Of a stretch of 49,870 nt of DNA, positions 42,307-49,870 are shown in pieces. The translations under genes and the position numbers were made by a program. Every line of letters starts with the position of its first letter. The first letter of the stretch is position 1. The stretch spans positions 1 to 49,870 of the forward strand of contig JARLJA010000198.1 in the NCBI GenBank assembly GCA_031291445.1, given 5' to 3'. Below the pieces are notes generated by a model. It worked only from the letters and a program-made list of their open reading frames with translations, was not told where the DNA came from and made no database searches. Origin of the DNA: Xanthobacteraceae bacterium. GTDB taxonomy: Bacteria; Pseudomonadota; Alphaproteobacteria; Rhizobiales; Xanthobacteraceae.

Positions 42307-44451
42307 TCAATTCGCCTTCATCGGCACCACGGCGGTGATCTCGCCGCTGTGCGGATCGCGGACGATCTGCTTGGGCGCGGCGATCGAGGCCGCGAGCTGG
42401 GCCATATCGCGGTGCATCTCGTCGACCAGCGACATCACCAGCGCCGCCGCGTCCGGACCGGGCGCCGCAGGCGCGCCGTCCGGCGCCGGCGCGTCCGCCA
42501 TCAGCTCGCGCAGGCTCTCCGCCTGCGCCCGCCGCATCTCGATCTCCTGGCGGGCGGCGGCCTCGCGCCGCAGGCCGTCGATCTTCGCCTCGGTCATGGC
42601 GCGGTGATTGGCGATCTCGGCCTGGGCCTTGGCGTTGGCAAGGCCGAGCTCGGCCTGGACCCTCGCCTGTTCGGGATCCGGCTGGCCCTGCTGCTGGTGC
42701 TGCTGCTGCGCGAGGCTGTCCGAGATGTCCTTCTGGGCCGAGGTCGGCAGCGGCGAGTATTTCATCAGCGCCAGCCAGGTCGCCGGCGGCAGCATCTTGC
42801 CGATCACCGGCAGCAGCTGCGTCAGCATCGCCCAGGTCGCCTCCTTCTGGTTCGGCGAGGTCGGCGCCTCGTCGACGATGACGTCGTAGGTGTTGACGCC
42901 GCCCTGCCGGATCAGCGGCACGTATTGCGCCTGGTCCGGCCCCACCACCCGGATCAGCCGCCCGTCGGACAGATAATTCTCGATCAGGTAGAGCAGCAAC
43001 CGGCCCTGCTCCTTGCGATAGCGCCGCAGGCTGTCGAACAGCGGCTGCAGGATGGTCATCGCCGCCTGCTTGCGCTGCAGGTCGAGGCTCGCCGCCTGTC
43101 CGGCCGCGCTCTGCATGCCGAGGATCTCGACGTTGACGCCGGAGACGTCGCGGATCGAGTTGATGGCGAACTGCATCAGTTCGAACGACGACTGCGGGAA
43201 CGGCGAGGTCGGCTTCTGGATGAATTTCGGGTTCGGTCCCGACAGCGCGCCGGGCCTCAGGTAGGTCACCGTGTCCTGCTTGGCCCAGGAGGCCTCGCCC
43301 TCGGCCTCGTCGTCGAAGAACGCGCCCCGCTCGGCGGCGATGCCGCCCTTGGCCGTGGTGTTCATGATGTGCATGGTCTGCGACATCCACTTGTTGGCCC
43401 AGCGCTGCGGGTCCTTCATCGCCCGTACCAGGCCGTACCAGGTGTTCTTGTTGCGGTCGCGCTTGCCGGTGATGCACTTGAAGGAGAAATGCTCGCGGCA
43501 CGGCGCGTCGCCGATCTCGAGCAGGACGCGGCCGAGAAACGCCTGCTTGTAGACCTTGCGGGTCGACCTGGTGAACTGCAGCGTGCCGCCGGCGATCTTC
43601 AGTTTCTGCTCCAGGTCGCGGAACGCCTCGCGCGACAGCGTCAGGATGTTGTCGGGGTTGGTGGGGTCGAGCACCAGGTAGACCGGCAGGCGCTCCCACC
43701 ACTGCGCCCGCACCATGGTGACGGTGCGATCGAGCGGCAGGCCTGCGCCATCGAGGGTGTCCTTGTTGTAGAAGTGGGCGTCGTTCTCGTGCGGCTTCCT
43801 CGCCTCGCCGTCGTCGACGTCGACCCAGGCGGCGTTGTAGTCGGCGTCCTCGAAGTGCTCACCCGGGCACAGCGCCCGGGCCTCATCGATCGGAATGTCG
43901 CGGCGGATGTGGAACAACCGGCGCATGTCGGACAGGTTGCGCTTCTTGGCGGAAGAGTCCCACACCATCTCCAGCGGGTCGACGCGCTCGATTTTCGGCG
44001 CGCCGTCCGGCTCGTCCTCGTAATCGAGCCGGGTCTCGGTCCAGCCCATGCCGCACACCACGGTGTCGCGGAAGGCGTCGCTTTCCTCGTCCTCGGCGTC
44101 GCACTGGTCGCGAAACCACCTGGCCGCCGAGGTCAGCACCTCGTTGACCTGGACGTCGCCCAAGGTGCGCGGCAGGAACTGGACCTCCTGGCGGTTGGCG
44201 ACCTCCGAGCCCGACACGCTGTCGATCACCGGCTCGATCCGGTTCATGATGATGACCGGCCGGTTCATCTCCCTGAGCTTGGCCTTGTCCTTGTCGTCGA
44301 GCTGGTCGCCCGAGGTGAAGGCGAAGTCCTCCCGCGCGCAGCGGCGCCACTCGGCCTGGCGCTCGCTGTCCTCGCGAAACCAGCGCTTCAGCCGCGCCAG
44401 CAGCGCCTCGGCGTCGGAGGTGTCGTCGTCGCCGTCGGGCGCGTCGGTCAT
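42307..44451 (-). CDS. Phage portal protein, P22 type
   Basis: A 714-residue portal, the ring through which DNA is packaged. Features: RCAREDFAFTSGDQLDDKDK, then NRPVIIMNRIEPVIDSVSG (as in P22-type portals), WTETRLDYEDEPDGAPKIERV in part, and a middle with FIQKPTSPFPQSSFELMQF. The last 130 residues are a Gln/Ala-rich coiled barrel (QQQHQQQGQPDPEQARVQAE). ATG 44451 is chosen because the first open ATG at 44487 lies inside a repeat. The next gene to its right is the large terminase, as in P22. Confidence 0.85.
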   Translation of the reverse strand: MTDAPDGDDDTSDAEALLARLKRWFREDSERQAEWRRCAREDFAFTSGDQLDDKDKAKLREMNRPVIIMNRIEPVIDSVSGSEVANRQEVQFLPRTLGDVQVNEVLTSAARWFRDQCDAEDEESDAFRDTVVCGMGWTETRLDYEDEPDGAPKIERVDPLEMVWDSSAKKRNLSDMRRLFHIRRDIPIDEARALCPGEHFEDADYNAAWVDVDDGEARKPHENDAHFYNKDTLDGAGLPLDRTVTMVRAQWWERLPVYLVLDPTNPDNILTLSREAFRDLEQKLKIAGGTLQFTRSTRKVYKQAFLGRVLLEIGDAPCREHFSFKCITGKRDRNKNTWYGLVRAMKDPQRWANKWMSQTMHIMNTTAKGGIAAERGAFFDDEAEGEASWAKQDTVTYLRPGALSGPNPKFIQKPTSPFPQSSFELMQFAINSIRDVSGVNVEILGMQSAAGQAASLDLQRKQAAMTILQPLFDSLRRYRKEQGRLLLYLIENYLSDGRLIRVVGPDQAQYVPLIRQGGVNTYDVIVDEAPTSPNQKEATWAMLTQLLPVIGKMLPPATWLALMKYSPLPTSAQKDISDSLAQQQHQQQGQPDPEQARVQAELGLANAKAQAEIANHRAMTEAKIDGLRREAAARQEIEMRRAQAESLRELMADAPAPDGAPAAPGPDAAALVMSLVDEMHRDMAQLAASIAAPKQIVRDPHSGEITAVVPMKAN

Positions 44452-44479
44452 GGTGATGTTCCCGAACCCAATTCCGTTT

Positions 44480-44572
44480 GTCGTCATTGCCGGGCTTGAC
44501 CCGGCAATCCACGCTTTGCGACCCGGCGAGGCTCTAAAGAGCGGATGCGCGGGTCAAGCCCGCGCATGACGA
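44480..44572. repeat. Intergenic palindromic repeat, type 1 (copy 7)
   Basis: GTCATTGCCGGGCTTGACCC and GCGCGGGTCAAGCCCGCGCA. Lies between the terminase and portal genes; the arm supplies a false ATG for the portal frame. Confidence 0.85.
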
Positions 44573-44605
44573 TTCCATGCCGCATGGGCTGTCAGACGGG
44601 AGCCC

Positions 44606-46126
44606 TCACGCCGACTCCCACGATCCGCCGCCCTCGGCGCGCCGGCCGTAGCGGCCGCGCGGCGCCACCACCGCCCGCTCGACGAAGCCCTGCGCGAAGG
44701 TGCGGAACGCATCGGCCCCGTGGGAAGCCCAGTTGTGCAGCGGCCGGTCGCGGAAGGTGCCGCGCTCCTCGTCCCATTCGCGGCGGTAGTTCCGCAGCGC
44801 CCGCAAGCCCTGCTCACAGCGCACCGGATCGATCACGGCGCGGGCCAACAGCCGCCGCGTCGCATTGATGCCGTCGTTGATGTCGCGCACCCGCGGCACC
44901 GCCACCGGCGTGATGCCGAGCCCGACCAGGGTGTCAAAGCGGCTCCTGCCGTTGCCGAGCTCGCAGGTCGCCACATCATGCGGAAAGAAATGCTCGCCGA
45001 AGGTGAAGCCGTGGCGCTCGCGCCGCGTCTTGAGCACGCCCACGTAGTGCTCGAGGCCGTGGCCGTTGGATTCGTAATAATCGACGAAACGGATCTCCAG
45101 CCCCGCGACCTGGATCAGCCAGATCGCGTTGCCGTCGTTGAAGCCCAGATCCCACGCCGTCATCACCGGCAGCGCCGGATCGATCGGGATCGGGGTGAGC
45201 CGGCGGTCGAGCTCCATCCGCATCAGCAGCTCGGAATAGTAGGCGCCCTCGATCGCGGCCTCGAACGCCTCGTCGGGCGTCGAGGGAAACTCCCGCGTCA
45301 TGTCGCCCTGCTGCTGCTCCGCCTTCTTGACGTACCAGGCCTGCTGCGCCAGCGACAGCGTGATGCCGAGCCGCTTGAGCTTGTCGAAATAGGCGGCAAG
45401 CGACGGCGGAATGGCGATGCCCGCCGGGTCGAGCGCATAGCGGTCGTCGTCGTGCCACGGCGAGAAGTGGAATTTGAAGTCCATCGGCGAGAGCCGCGCG
45501 CCGAGATGGGCGCGCGAGCGCGCCGCCTGGCACAGCTCGAAGAAATGGCCGTCCTGGCCCTCGGCGGTGCTCTCGACGAACACGATCTGGTCCTTGTCGA
45601 TGGTGTTGAGCGCGCCGGAGCGCACTTCCCGCGCCTTGTCGGGATACTTGGCGCAGATCTTGCCGTACTCGGAGACGTGGAGATACTGCAGCGTCCCGGA
45701 GCGCAGGCTGGTGCCGACCCGAATGCCGGAATTGTTGGACAGCAGGAGCTCGGTGGCGTTGTCGTTGACCACGCGCACCACCTGCTTGATGCCGTCGGGC
45801 AGGTGGTCGTAGGGAAAGCGCACCTTGTCGCGGAAGATCACCTGGGCGTCGGCCAGCGTATGGGCGATGGTGCCGGCGCGGATGTCGGAATTGAACACGC
45901 AGGCGTCGAGCATGAACAGCTGGATGAAGGTGGTGAAGCCGCGCTGGCGGGCCTTCAGGATCACGTTCTGGGTGTGCATGCCCTCGAACAGAGCGAGCTG
46001 CGCCGCGTTCATCGTGAACCTGACGCGGCGGCCCTCCTTGTCGGTGATGAAATAGAGGTTGTTGAGCCGCCAGCGCCGGTCGACGAACTGATCAATCGCC
46101 GCCGGGTAGGCCGCGGGTCCTGCCAT
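44606..46126 (-). CDS. Terminase large subunit
   Basis: A 506-residue packaging motor. The ATPase has a deviant Walker A KARQRGFTT (residues 58-66), a Walker B-like strand YLHVSEYGKI with SEYG at 152-155, and coupling motif FVESTAEG (183-190). The nuclease part opens with TAWDLGFNDG near residue 317, where the Asp is a metal ligand, and includes VVKTRRER-like basic stretches and a late Asp in RDINDGINATRRLL. P22-like headful type. It starts 35 bases inside the small-subunit gene. Complete, with no frameshift seen. Confidence 0.88.
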   Translation of the reverse strand: MAGPAAYPAAIDQFVDRRWRLNNLYFITDKEGRRVRFTMNAAQLALFEGMHTQNVILKARQRGFTTFIQLFMLDACVFNSDIRAGTIAHTLADAQVIFRDKVRFPYDHLPDGIKQVVRVVNDNATELLLSNNSGIRVGTSLRSGTLQYLHVSEYGKICAKYPDKAREVRSGALNTIDKDQIVFVESTAEGQDGHFFELCQAARSRAHLGARLSPMDFKFHFSPWHDDDRYALDPAGIAIPPSLAAYFDKLKRLGITLSLAQQAWYVKKAEQQQGDMTREFPSTPDEAFEAAIEGAYYSELLMRMELDRRLTPIPIDPALPVMTAWDLGFNDGNAIWLIQVAGLEIRFVDYYESNGHGLEHYVGVLKTRRERHGFTFGEHFFPHDVATCELGNGRSRFDTLVGLGITPVAVPRVRDINDGINATRRLLARAVIDPVRCEQGLRALRNYRREWDEERGTFRDRPLHNWASHGADAFRTFAQGFVERAVVAPRGRYGRRAEGGGSWESA

Positions 46127-46565
46127 CGATCGCCTTCATCAGCTCGGCGAGGGTGTCGCCGGCCTCGTGGGTGGCCTTGAGGTCGAGCTTGTCGCCGTAG
46201 ATCTTGGGCAGCGCCTTCGACAGCAGCCAGCGCCGGGTCTCGACCCGCAACCGCGAGCGCGAGACGTGCTCGTGGTCGACCACCGGCTCGCCCTCGCCGC
46301 CCCCGCGCTTGCGCGCGACGAAGTCGTGGCGGGCGTCGTCGGCGATCTCCAGGATTTCGTCGGCCATGGCGTGGTAGCCGATCTCGCGGGCGCGGCGGTA
46401 GCGCGCGGCAAAGCCGTCGCGGTCGACCTGGGCCCACAGCCGCACCGTGCTCTCGGCCGGCATGCCCGTGTCACGACAGACGTCGCGCAGCGTCCGGCCG
46501 GTGATCAGTTCGTTGCAGATCCGGTCCGCGAGCTCGGGCGTGTAGTCGCTCGGCCGGCCGGTCAC
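46092..46565 (-). CDS. Terminase small subunit
   Basis: A 157-residue DNA-recognition subunit. The start is GTG 46565, with GGCGGAGG eleven bases upstream; the long open frame to 46946 crosses a terminator and is rejected. The N-terminal helix-turn-helix is PSDYTPELADRICNELITG, TLRDVCRDTGMPAESTVRLW (Sf6-type), followed by RYRRAREIGYHAMADEI and the oligomer helix RVETRRWLLSKALPKIYG. It overlaps the large subunit by 35 bases. Confidence 0.85.
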   Translation of the reverse strand: MTGRPSDYTPELADRICNELITGRTLRDVCRDTGMPAESTVRLWAQVDRDGFAARYRRAREIGYHAMADEILEIADDARHDFVARKRGGGEGEPVVDHEHVSRSRLRVETRRWLLSKALPKIYGDKLDLKATHEAGDTLAELMKAIDGRTRGLPGGD

Positions 46566-46614
46566 GGTTTGGCGCCTCCGCCTGGGAAAAAGTGGGTGGC
46601 CATCTGCGGTCAAC

Positions 46615-46649
46615 AAAAAGCCCGCCACCGCGTGAAGCTGGTGGCGGGC
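46615..46649 (-). terminator. Strong terminator just before the terminase genes
   Basis: On the minus strand GCCCGCCACC, loop of ten, GGTGGCGGGC, then CTTTTTG. It lies 50 bases before the GTG of the small subunit, so leftward transcription from the right would stop before the virion operon unless relieved. Confidence 0.8.
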
Positions 46650-46911
46650 GAACAGCACCGCTCTCGATCGCAAGAAAATATCGCAAGAGAAATCTGGCGG
46701 GGAACCGTCGGGCTTCGCCGTCGACCTGCGCTTCGAAGCCCCACCTCTTGCGAGCATGGCAAGACTCGCCGATTTGCCGTTACGGGTCAAGCGCCGCGTG
46801 GCGCCTGTGATTAACCCGGTACGCGCGGTTGATTTCATCATGTCCCGGATGCCTGCAAACGTGTCGGGACATGGACTGCAGCATCGAATGACGGTGCGCG
46901 AACATCGCAGG

Positions 46912-47087
46912 GTCATTCCGCCGTCGTCACTCCGGGGCGCGCGCACAGCGCGCGAGCCCGGAGTCCATAGCCACAGCGATCAGTTGCGGAACCGAGCGCT
47001 CGTTGTGCCATTGCTTGCGATGCGGGCCGACACAACCACAGGGGATATGGGTTCCGGGCGCGATGCTTCGCATCGCCCCGGAATGAC
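46912..47087. repeat. Intergenic palindromic repeat, type 2 (copy 2), in a gene-free region
   Basis: GTCATTCCGCCGTCGTCACT and CATCGCCCCGGAATGAC bound a region with AGCCCGGAGTCCATAGCC and GGGGATATGGGTTCCGGGCG; this is the same family as 22989-23109. The rest of 46650-47233 has no supported gene: a frame from 46756 has no good ribosome site. This is the right edge of the phage-like cassette. No tRNA or attachment core is visible. Confidence 0.6.
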
Positions 47088-47233
47088 ATCACCCTCGAGG
47101 CCGCTCCGCGCGGATCCGTTGGCGAAGCTCCTCCCGATCGCGGAAGAATTCACCTTCGTCATGGCCGAGAGGACCGCGCCCTCTCCGCGTCATGGTCGCG
47201 AGAACGACGGCGTGACAAACCGGCGACGCCGCA

Positions 47234-47250
47234 TTTAGTTTGATTCTAAA
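47234..47250. promoter_or_regulatory. ICE-box-like Irr site before the TonB receptor
   Basis: TTTAGTTTGATTCTAAA matches the rhizobial ICE box TTTAGAA-N3-TTCTAAA at 12 of 14 fixed positions, with the two mismatches in the left arm. It lies 110 bases before the receptor. Irr controls iron genes through this motif. Confidence 0.55.
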
Positions 47251-47359
47251 CTGCAGGTTAGATGGATTCCAATCGCGGTGTCGGGGACAGCCGCGGAATT
47301 TTGCACTAACGCTCTGGGTCTCGCGGTCGACAGCGACATGTCGCCGCCACCGGACCGCC

Positions 47360-49663
47360 ATGCCTGAATCGATCGCAGCAAACCGTCGACCGCTGACGAA
47401 GCCTTCCCCGCGCGCCGCGGCGAGCCTTCTGTGTCTCGCGTATCTCTCGTCTCCGGCCGCGGCCGCAACGGAGCCGGAGGCTGGCGCGGCCACCGCATTG
47501 CCCGCGATCGTCGTCACCGATCCGCACGACACGTCGAAGCACGCCGCGGCCCGCCGCTCCAATCCGACCCGGACGGGAGCGGGTCGCGTCACGGCGCGGG
47601 CGGATCAGAAGCCCGCCGCCGGAGTAGGCGCCGGCGCGCCCACGGCGGCGCAGGCGGCGCTCGACGGCAAGATGCAGGGCTTCGACCAGTCGCGCGATCA
47701 CCTGCTGCCGAAGACCGGCGCGAGTTCGACCACCATCGACCGCGCCACGATCCAGGCACTGCCGCAGGGCGACAACACCCCGGTCGACAAGCTGGTGCTG
47801 GAATTCCCCGGCGTGAACTCCGATTCCGCGGTCTCCAACCCGAGCTTCCACGTCCGCGGCGAATACGCCAACGTCCAGACCCGCATCAACGGACTGGTGC
47901 TGCCGGAAGGCGTCTCGGGGCTCGGCCCGGTGATCGACACCAGCTTCATCGGCAGCATCTCGCTGCTCACCGGCACGTTGCCGGCGCAATATGGCGGCCG
48001 CACCGCCGGTGTGCTCGACATCACCAGCCGCAGCTTTTCCACGCCCGGCGGCAGCGTCAGCGTCTATGGCGGCAGCCACGGTACCATCACCCCGAGCTTC
48101 GACTATGGCGGCAGCGTCGGTGACACCCAGTATTTCGTCACCGGCCGCGGCAACTGGAACAGCCTCGGGCTGGAAAATCCGACGTCCTCGATCGACGCGC
48201 TCCACGACCATACCGGGCAGGGCAAGTTCTTCGGCTACGTCTCGACCCTGCTCAGCGACACGACCCGGCTGAGCATCATCTCCGGCGCGTCCTACAGCAA
48301 ATTCCAGATTCCCAACAATCCGAACCAGACGCCGCTGGGCGACTTCGGCCCGGCCAACTATTCCTCGACCAACCTCAACGAGAACGAGGTCGACCAGTAT
48401 TATTTCAACATGGTCGCACTGCAGACCAAGGGCGACGTGATCGATACCCAGGTTTCGGTGTTCTCCCGCTACGCCAAGGTGCATTTCATTCCCGACGTGT
48501 TCGGCGATCTGGTCTTCAACGATGTCGCCTCCGACGTCGTCCGCGAAAGCCAGATGGTTGGCAGCCAGTTCGACGCCTCGTGGCAGGCCAACGGCTCGCA
48601 CACCGTGCGGTTCGGCTACCTGGTGACCGCCGAGAAGACCAACGTGGCCAACGTCTCGACCGTGCTTCCGGTCGATCCGGTCACCGGCGCGATTTCACCC
48701 ACGCCGTTTACCATCACCGACACCAACGCGCTGCTCGGCTGGAACATCGGCACTTATCTGCAGGACGAATGGAAGCTCACCCGCCAGCTGACGTTCAACT
48801 TCGGGCTGCGCTTCGACCAGCTCTATCAATACGTCGACGCCAACCAGTTCAGCCCGCGCGCCGCCCTGGTCTACAAGCCGTTCGACGGCACCACGCTGCA
48901 CGCCGGCTATGCCCGCTACTTCACACCGCCGATGCAGGCCCAGGCGGCCCAGGCCAACCTTCCGCTGTTCACCAACACCACCAACCAGCCCGAGGTGGGT
49001 CTGAGCGATCCGGTCAAGCCGGAGCGGTCGCATTATTTCGACGTCGGCATCGACCAGAAGCTGCTGCCGGGCCTCGAGATCGGCGTGGACGCCTACTACA
49101 AGATCGCCACCGACCAGATCGACGACGGCCAGTTCGGCCAGGCGGTGGTGCTGACCCAGTTCAACTGGGCGCACGGCACGAGCGAAGGCATCGAGGGCAA
49201 GTTCAAGTACACCAACGGCGACTTCACCGCCCATGGCAGCCTCGCCTTCAACAAGACCCGCGCGATCGGCCCGGAGTCGAACCAGTACGTGCTCGACGCC
49301 GCGACCTACACCTATCTGCTTTCGAATTATCACTACACCGACGACATGCAGATGTTCACCGGCGTGCTGGGAGGGTCCTATCGCCGGGACAACATGGTGT
49401 TCTCGCTCGACATGAAATACGGCAGCGGCCTGCCGAACGGGTTCGCCAATTCCGGTTTCAACCAGCCCTACTTCACCGCCAATGTCGGGGTCGCGCGCGA
49501 GATCCAGGCCATGCCGGGGGCGAAACCGCTGACGGTGCGGTTCGACGTCGTCAACCTGTTCGACAAGATCTACGAGATCCGCGACGGCAGCGGCATCGGC
49601 GTGTTCGCGCCGCAATATGGCGCGCGCCGCGGATTCTTCGCCGGCCTGTCGCAGAAGCTTTGA
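47360..49663 (+). CDS. TonB-dependent receptor
   Basis: A 767-residue outer-membrane receptor. Signal peptide region around residues 15-40 (LTKPSPRAAASLLCLAYLSS in part). A Pro/Ala-rich linker precedes the plug, which starts near residue 110 (TTIDRATIQALPQGDN, KLVLEFPGVNSDS, FHVRGEYANVQTRINGL). The barrel shows alternating strands such as YFNMVALQTKGDVID, FNFGLRFDQLYQY and VRFDVVNLFDKIYEIRDGSG, ending in GFFAGLSQKL. Substrate unknown; the ICE-box-like site suggests iron chelates or haem. ATG 47360 is used: the frame from 47240 has no signal-like start. Confidence 0.85.
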   Translation: MPESIAANRRPLTKPSPRAAASLLCLAYLSSPAAAATEPEAGAATALPAIVVTDPHDTSKHAAARRSNPTRTGAGRVTARADQKPAAGVGAGAPTAAQAALDGKMQGFDQSRDHLLPKTGASSTTIDRATIQALPQGDNTPVDKLVLEFPGVNSDSAVSNPSFHVRGEYANVQTRINGLVLPEGVSGLGPVIDTSFIGSISLLTGTLPAQYGGRTAGVLDITSRSFSTPGGSVSVYGGSHGTITPSFDYGGSVGDTQYFVTGRGNWNSLGLENPTSSIDALHDHTGQGKFFGYVSTLLSDTTRLSIISGASYSKFQIPNNPNQTPLGDFGPANYSSTNLNENEVDQYYFNMVALQTKGDVIDTQVSVFSRYAKVHFIPDVFGDLVFNDVASDVVRESQMVGSQFDASWQANGSHTVRFGYLVTAEKTNVANVSTVLPVDPVTGAISPTPFTITDTNALLGWNIGTYLQDEWKLTRQLTFNFGLRFDQLYQYVDANQFSPRAALVYKPFDGTTLHAGYARYFTPPMQAQAAQANLPLFTNTTNQPEVGLSDPVKPERSHYFDVGIDQKLLPGLEIGVDAYYKIATDQIDDGQFGQAVVLTQFNWAHGTSEGIEGKFKYTNGDFTAHGSLAFNKTRAIGPESNQYVLDAATYTYLLSNYHYTDDMQMFTGVLGGSYRRDNMVFSLDMKYGSGLPNGFANSGFNQPYFTANVGVAREIQAMPGAKPLTVRFDVVNLFDKIYEIRDGSGIGVFAPQYGARRGFFAGLSQKL

Positions 49664-49732
49664 GCGCTGTCATGACGGGATCTGATGGCGCCGCTGCGTC
49701 GCCAAATTTGCGGCGTCACCACATTTTCTGCG

Positions 49733-49870
49733 ATAGGGGTCGGGATCGGCTTTCGCCGACCCCGCCCTCCGAACCGTACGGGCGGTTTTCCCGCATACGG
49801 CTCTCCAGTCGGTAGTTTCTTCATCGAGACTGTCTCGCTGTTTGCCATGCTGCGTGAAGTGCGAACAGCC
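49733..49870 (-). mobile_element. 3' end of a group II intron (domains V and VI), cut by the window end
   Basis: On the minus strand, positions 49803-49771 form domain V: GAGCCGTATGCGG, GAAA-type loop, CCGCCCGTACGGTTC, with the catalytic AGC near the start. Domain VI follows (GGGTCGGCGAAAGCCGATCC) and the intron ends near CCCCTAT (about 49733). In translation this stretch gives the familiar PTGEPYAGKPPVRFGG reading. Its reverse-transcriptase gene would lie to the right of the window. The intron is inserted 70 bases after the TonB receptor. Confidence 0.75.

Noticed and set aside
44452-44487. Portal start at the first open ATG
   Set aside because: That ATG belongs to the arm of an intergenic repeat; the ATG at 44451 gives a normal portal N-terminus.
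46650-46800. Possible tRNA or attachment site right of the terminase genes
   Set aside because: A TTCGAA word resembles a T-loop, but no acceptor stem, D-arm or anticodon arm can be formed around it.
46756-47238. 160-residue open frame right of the cassette
   Set aside because: Runs through a type 2 intergenic repeat, has no ribosome site and resembles nothing.

Overview
The window is a high-GC alphaproteobacterial chromosome, most likely from the Bradyrhizobium/Rhodopseudomonas group (Nitrobacteraceae). The evidence is strong GC bias at third codon positions, the intergenic palindromes of the CCGCGGGTCAAGCCCGCGG type, an Irr/ICE-box-like site before a TonB receptor, and an oxalate transporter next to GntR-like operators. 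This placement is inferred from pattern; no database search was run.

Left part (1-12.3 kb). Three paralogous secreted phosphoesterases (phospholipase C/acid phosphatase family) lie in parallel. A DUF4412-like secreted protein and a PEP-CTERM protein sit between copies 2 and 3. All three paralogues share a 13-base upstream element, CGTCAyATTTAAA, at nearly constant distance from their GTG starts. After them come a HAD hydrolase, an alpha/beta hydrolase coupled to a monooxygenase-fold protein, and a LysR regulator.

Middle left (12.3-19.9 kb). A 45-residue protein, an OxlT-type oxalate/formate transporter and a CBS-domain protein each have a full or half copy of a 17-base palindrome, TGGTATA-N3-TATACCA, upstream; this suggests one regulon. 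A lower-GC three-gene block with an MBL-fold hydrolase, bordered on one side by a MITE-like inverted repeat, interrupts the region. A lipoprotein, a cyclic-nucleotide-binding-domain protein and a small secreted protein follow.

Prophage-like cassette (about 19.9-46.6 kb, nearly all on the minus strand, so read right to left): terminase small and large subunits, P22-type portal, tail/spike proteins, scaffold, a Cys-repeat protein, N4-gp56-type major capsid protein, adaptor, DNA-stabilisation-like protein, S74 fibre, collar protein, lysin, holins. No integrase, repressor or replication gene is visible on either side. Three cell-surface-type genes (an acyltransferase, an atypical SDR and a polytopic membrane protein) are embedded in it.

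The main discovery is that the major capsid gene is split by an 844-base group I intron (35105-35948, minus strand) that carries an HNH endonuclease gene. The last 43 residues of the capsid lie 0.8 kb away from the rest. Joining at U|...G| restores the frame and gives a 355-residue protein. P1, P4, P7 and P10 pairings can be written down directly from the sequence. The last codons of the endonuclease form part of the intron core.

Right end (46.6-49.9 kb). A TonB-dependent receptor with an ICE-box-like site upstream, then the 3' end (domains V and VI) of a group II intron that runs off the window.
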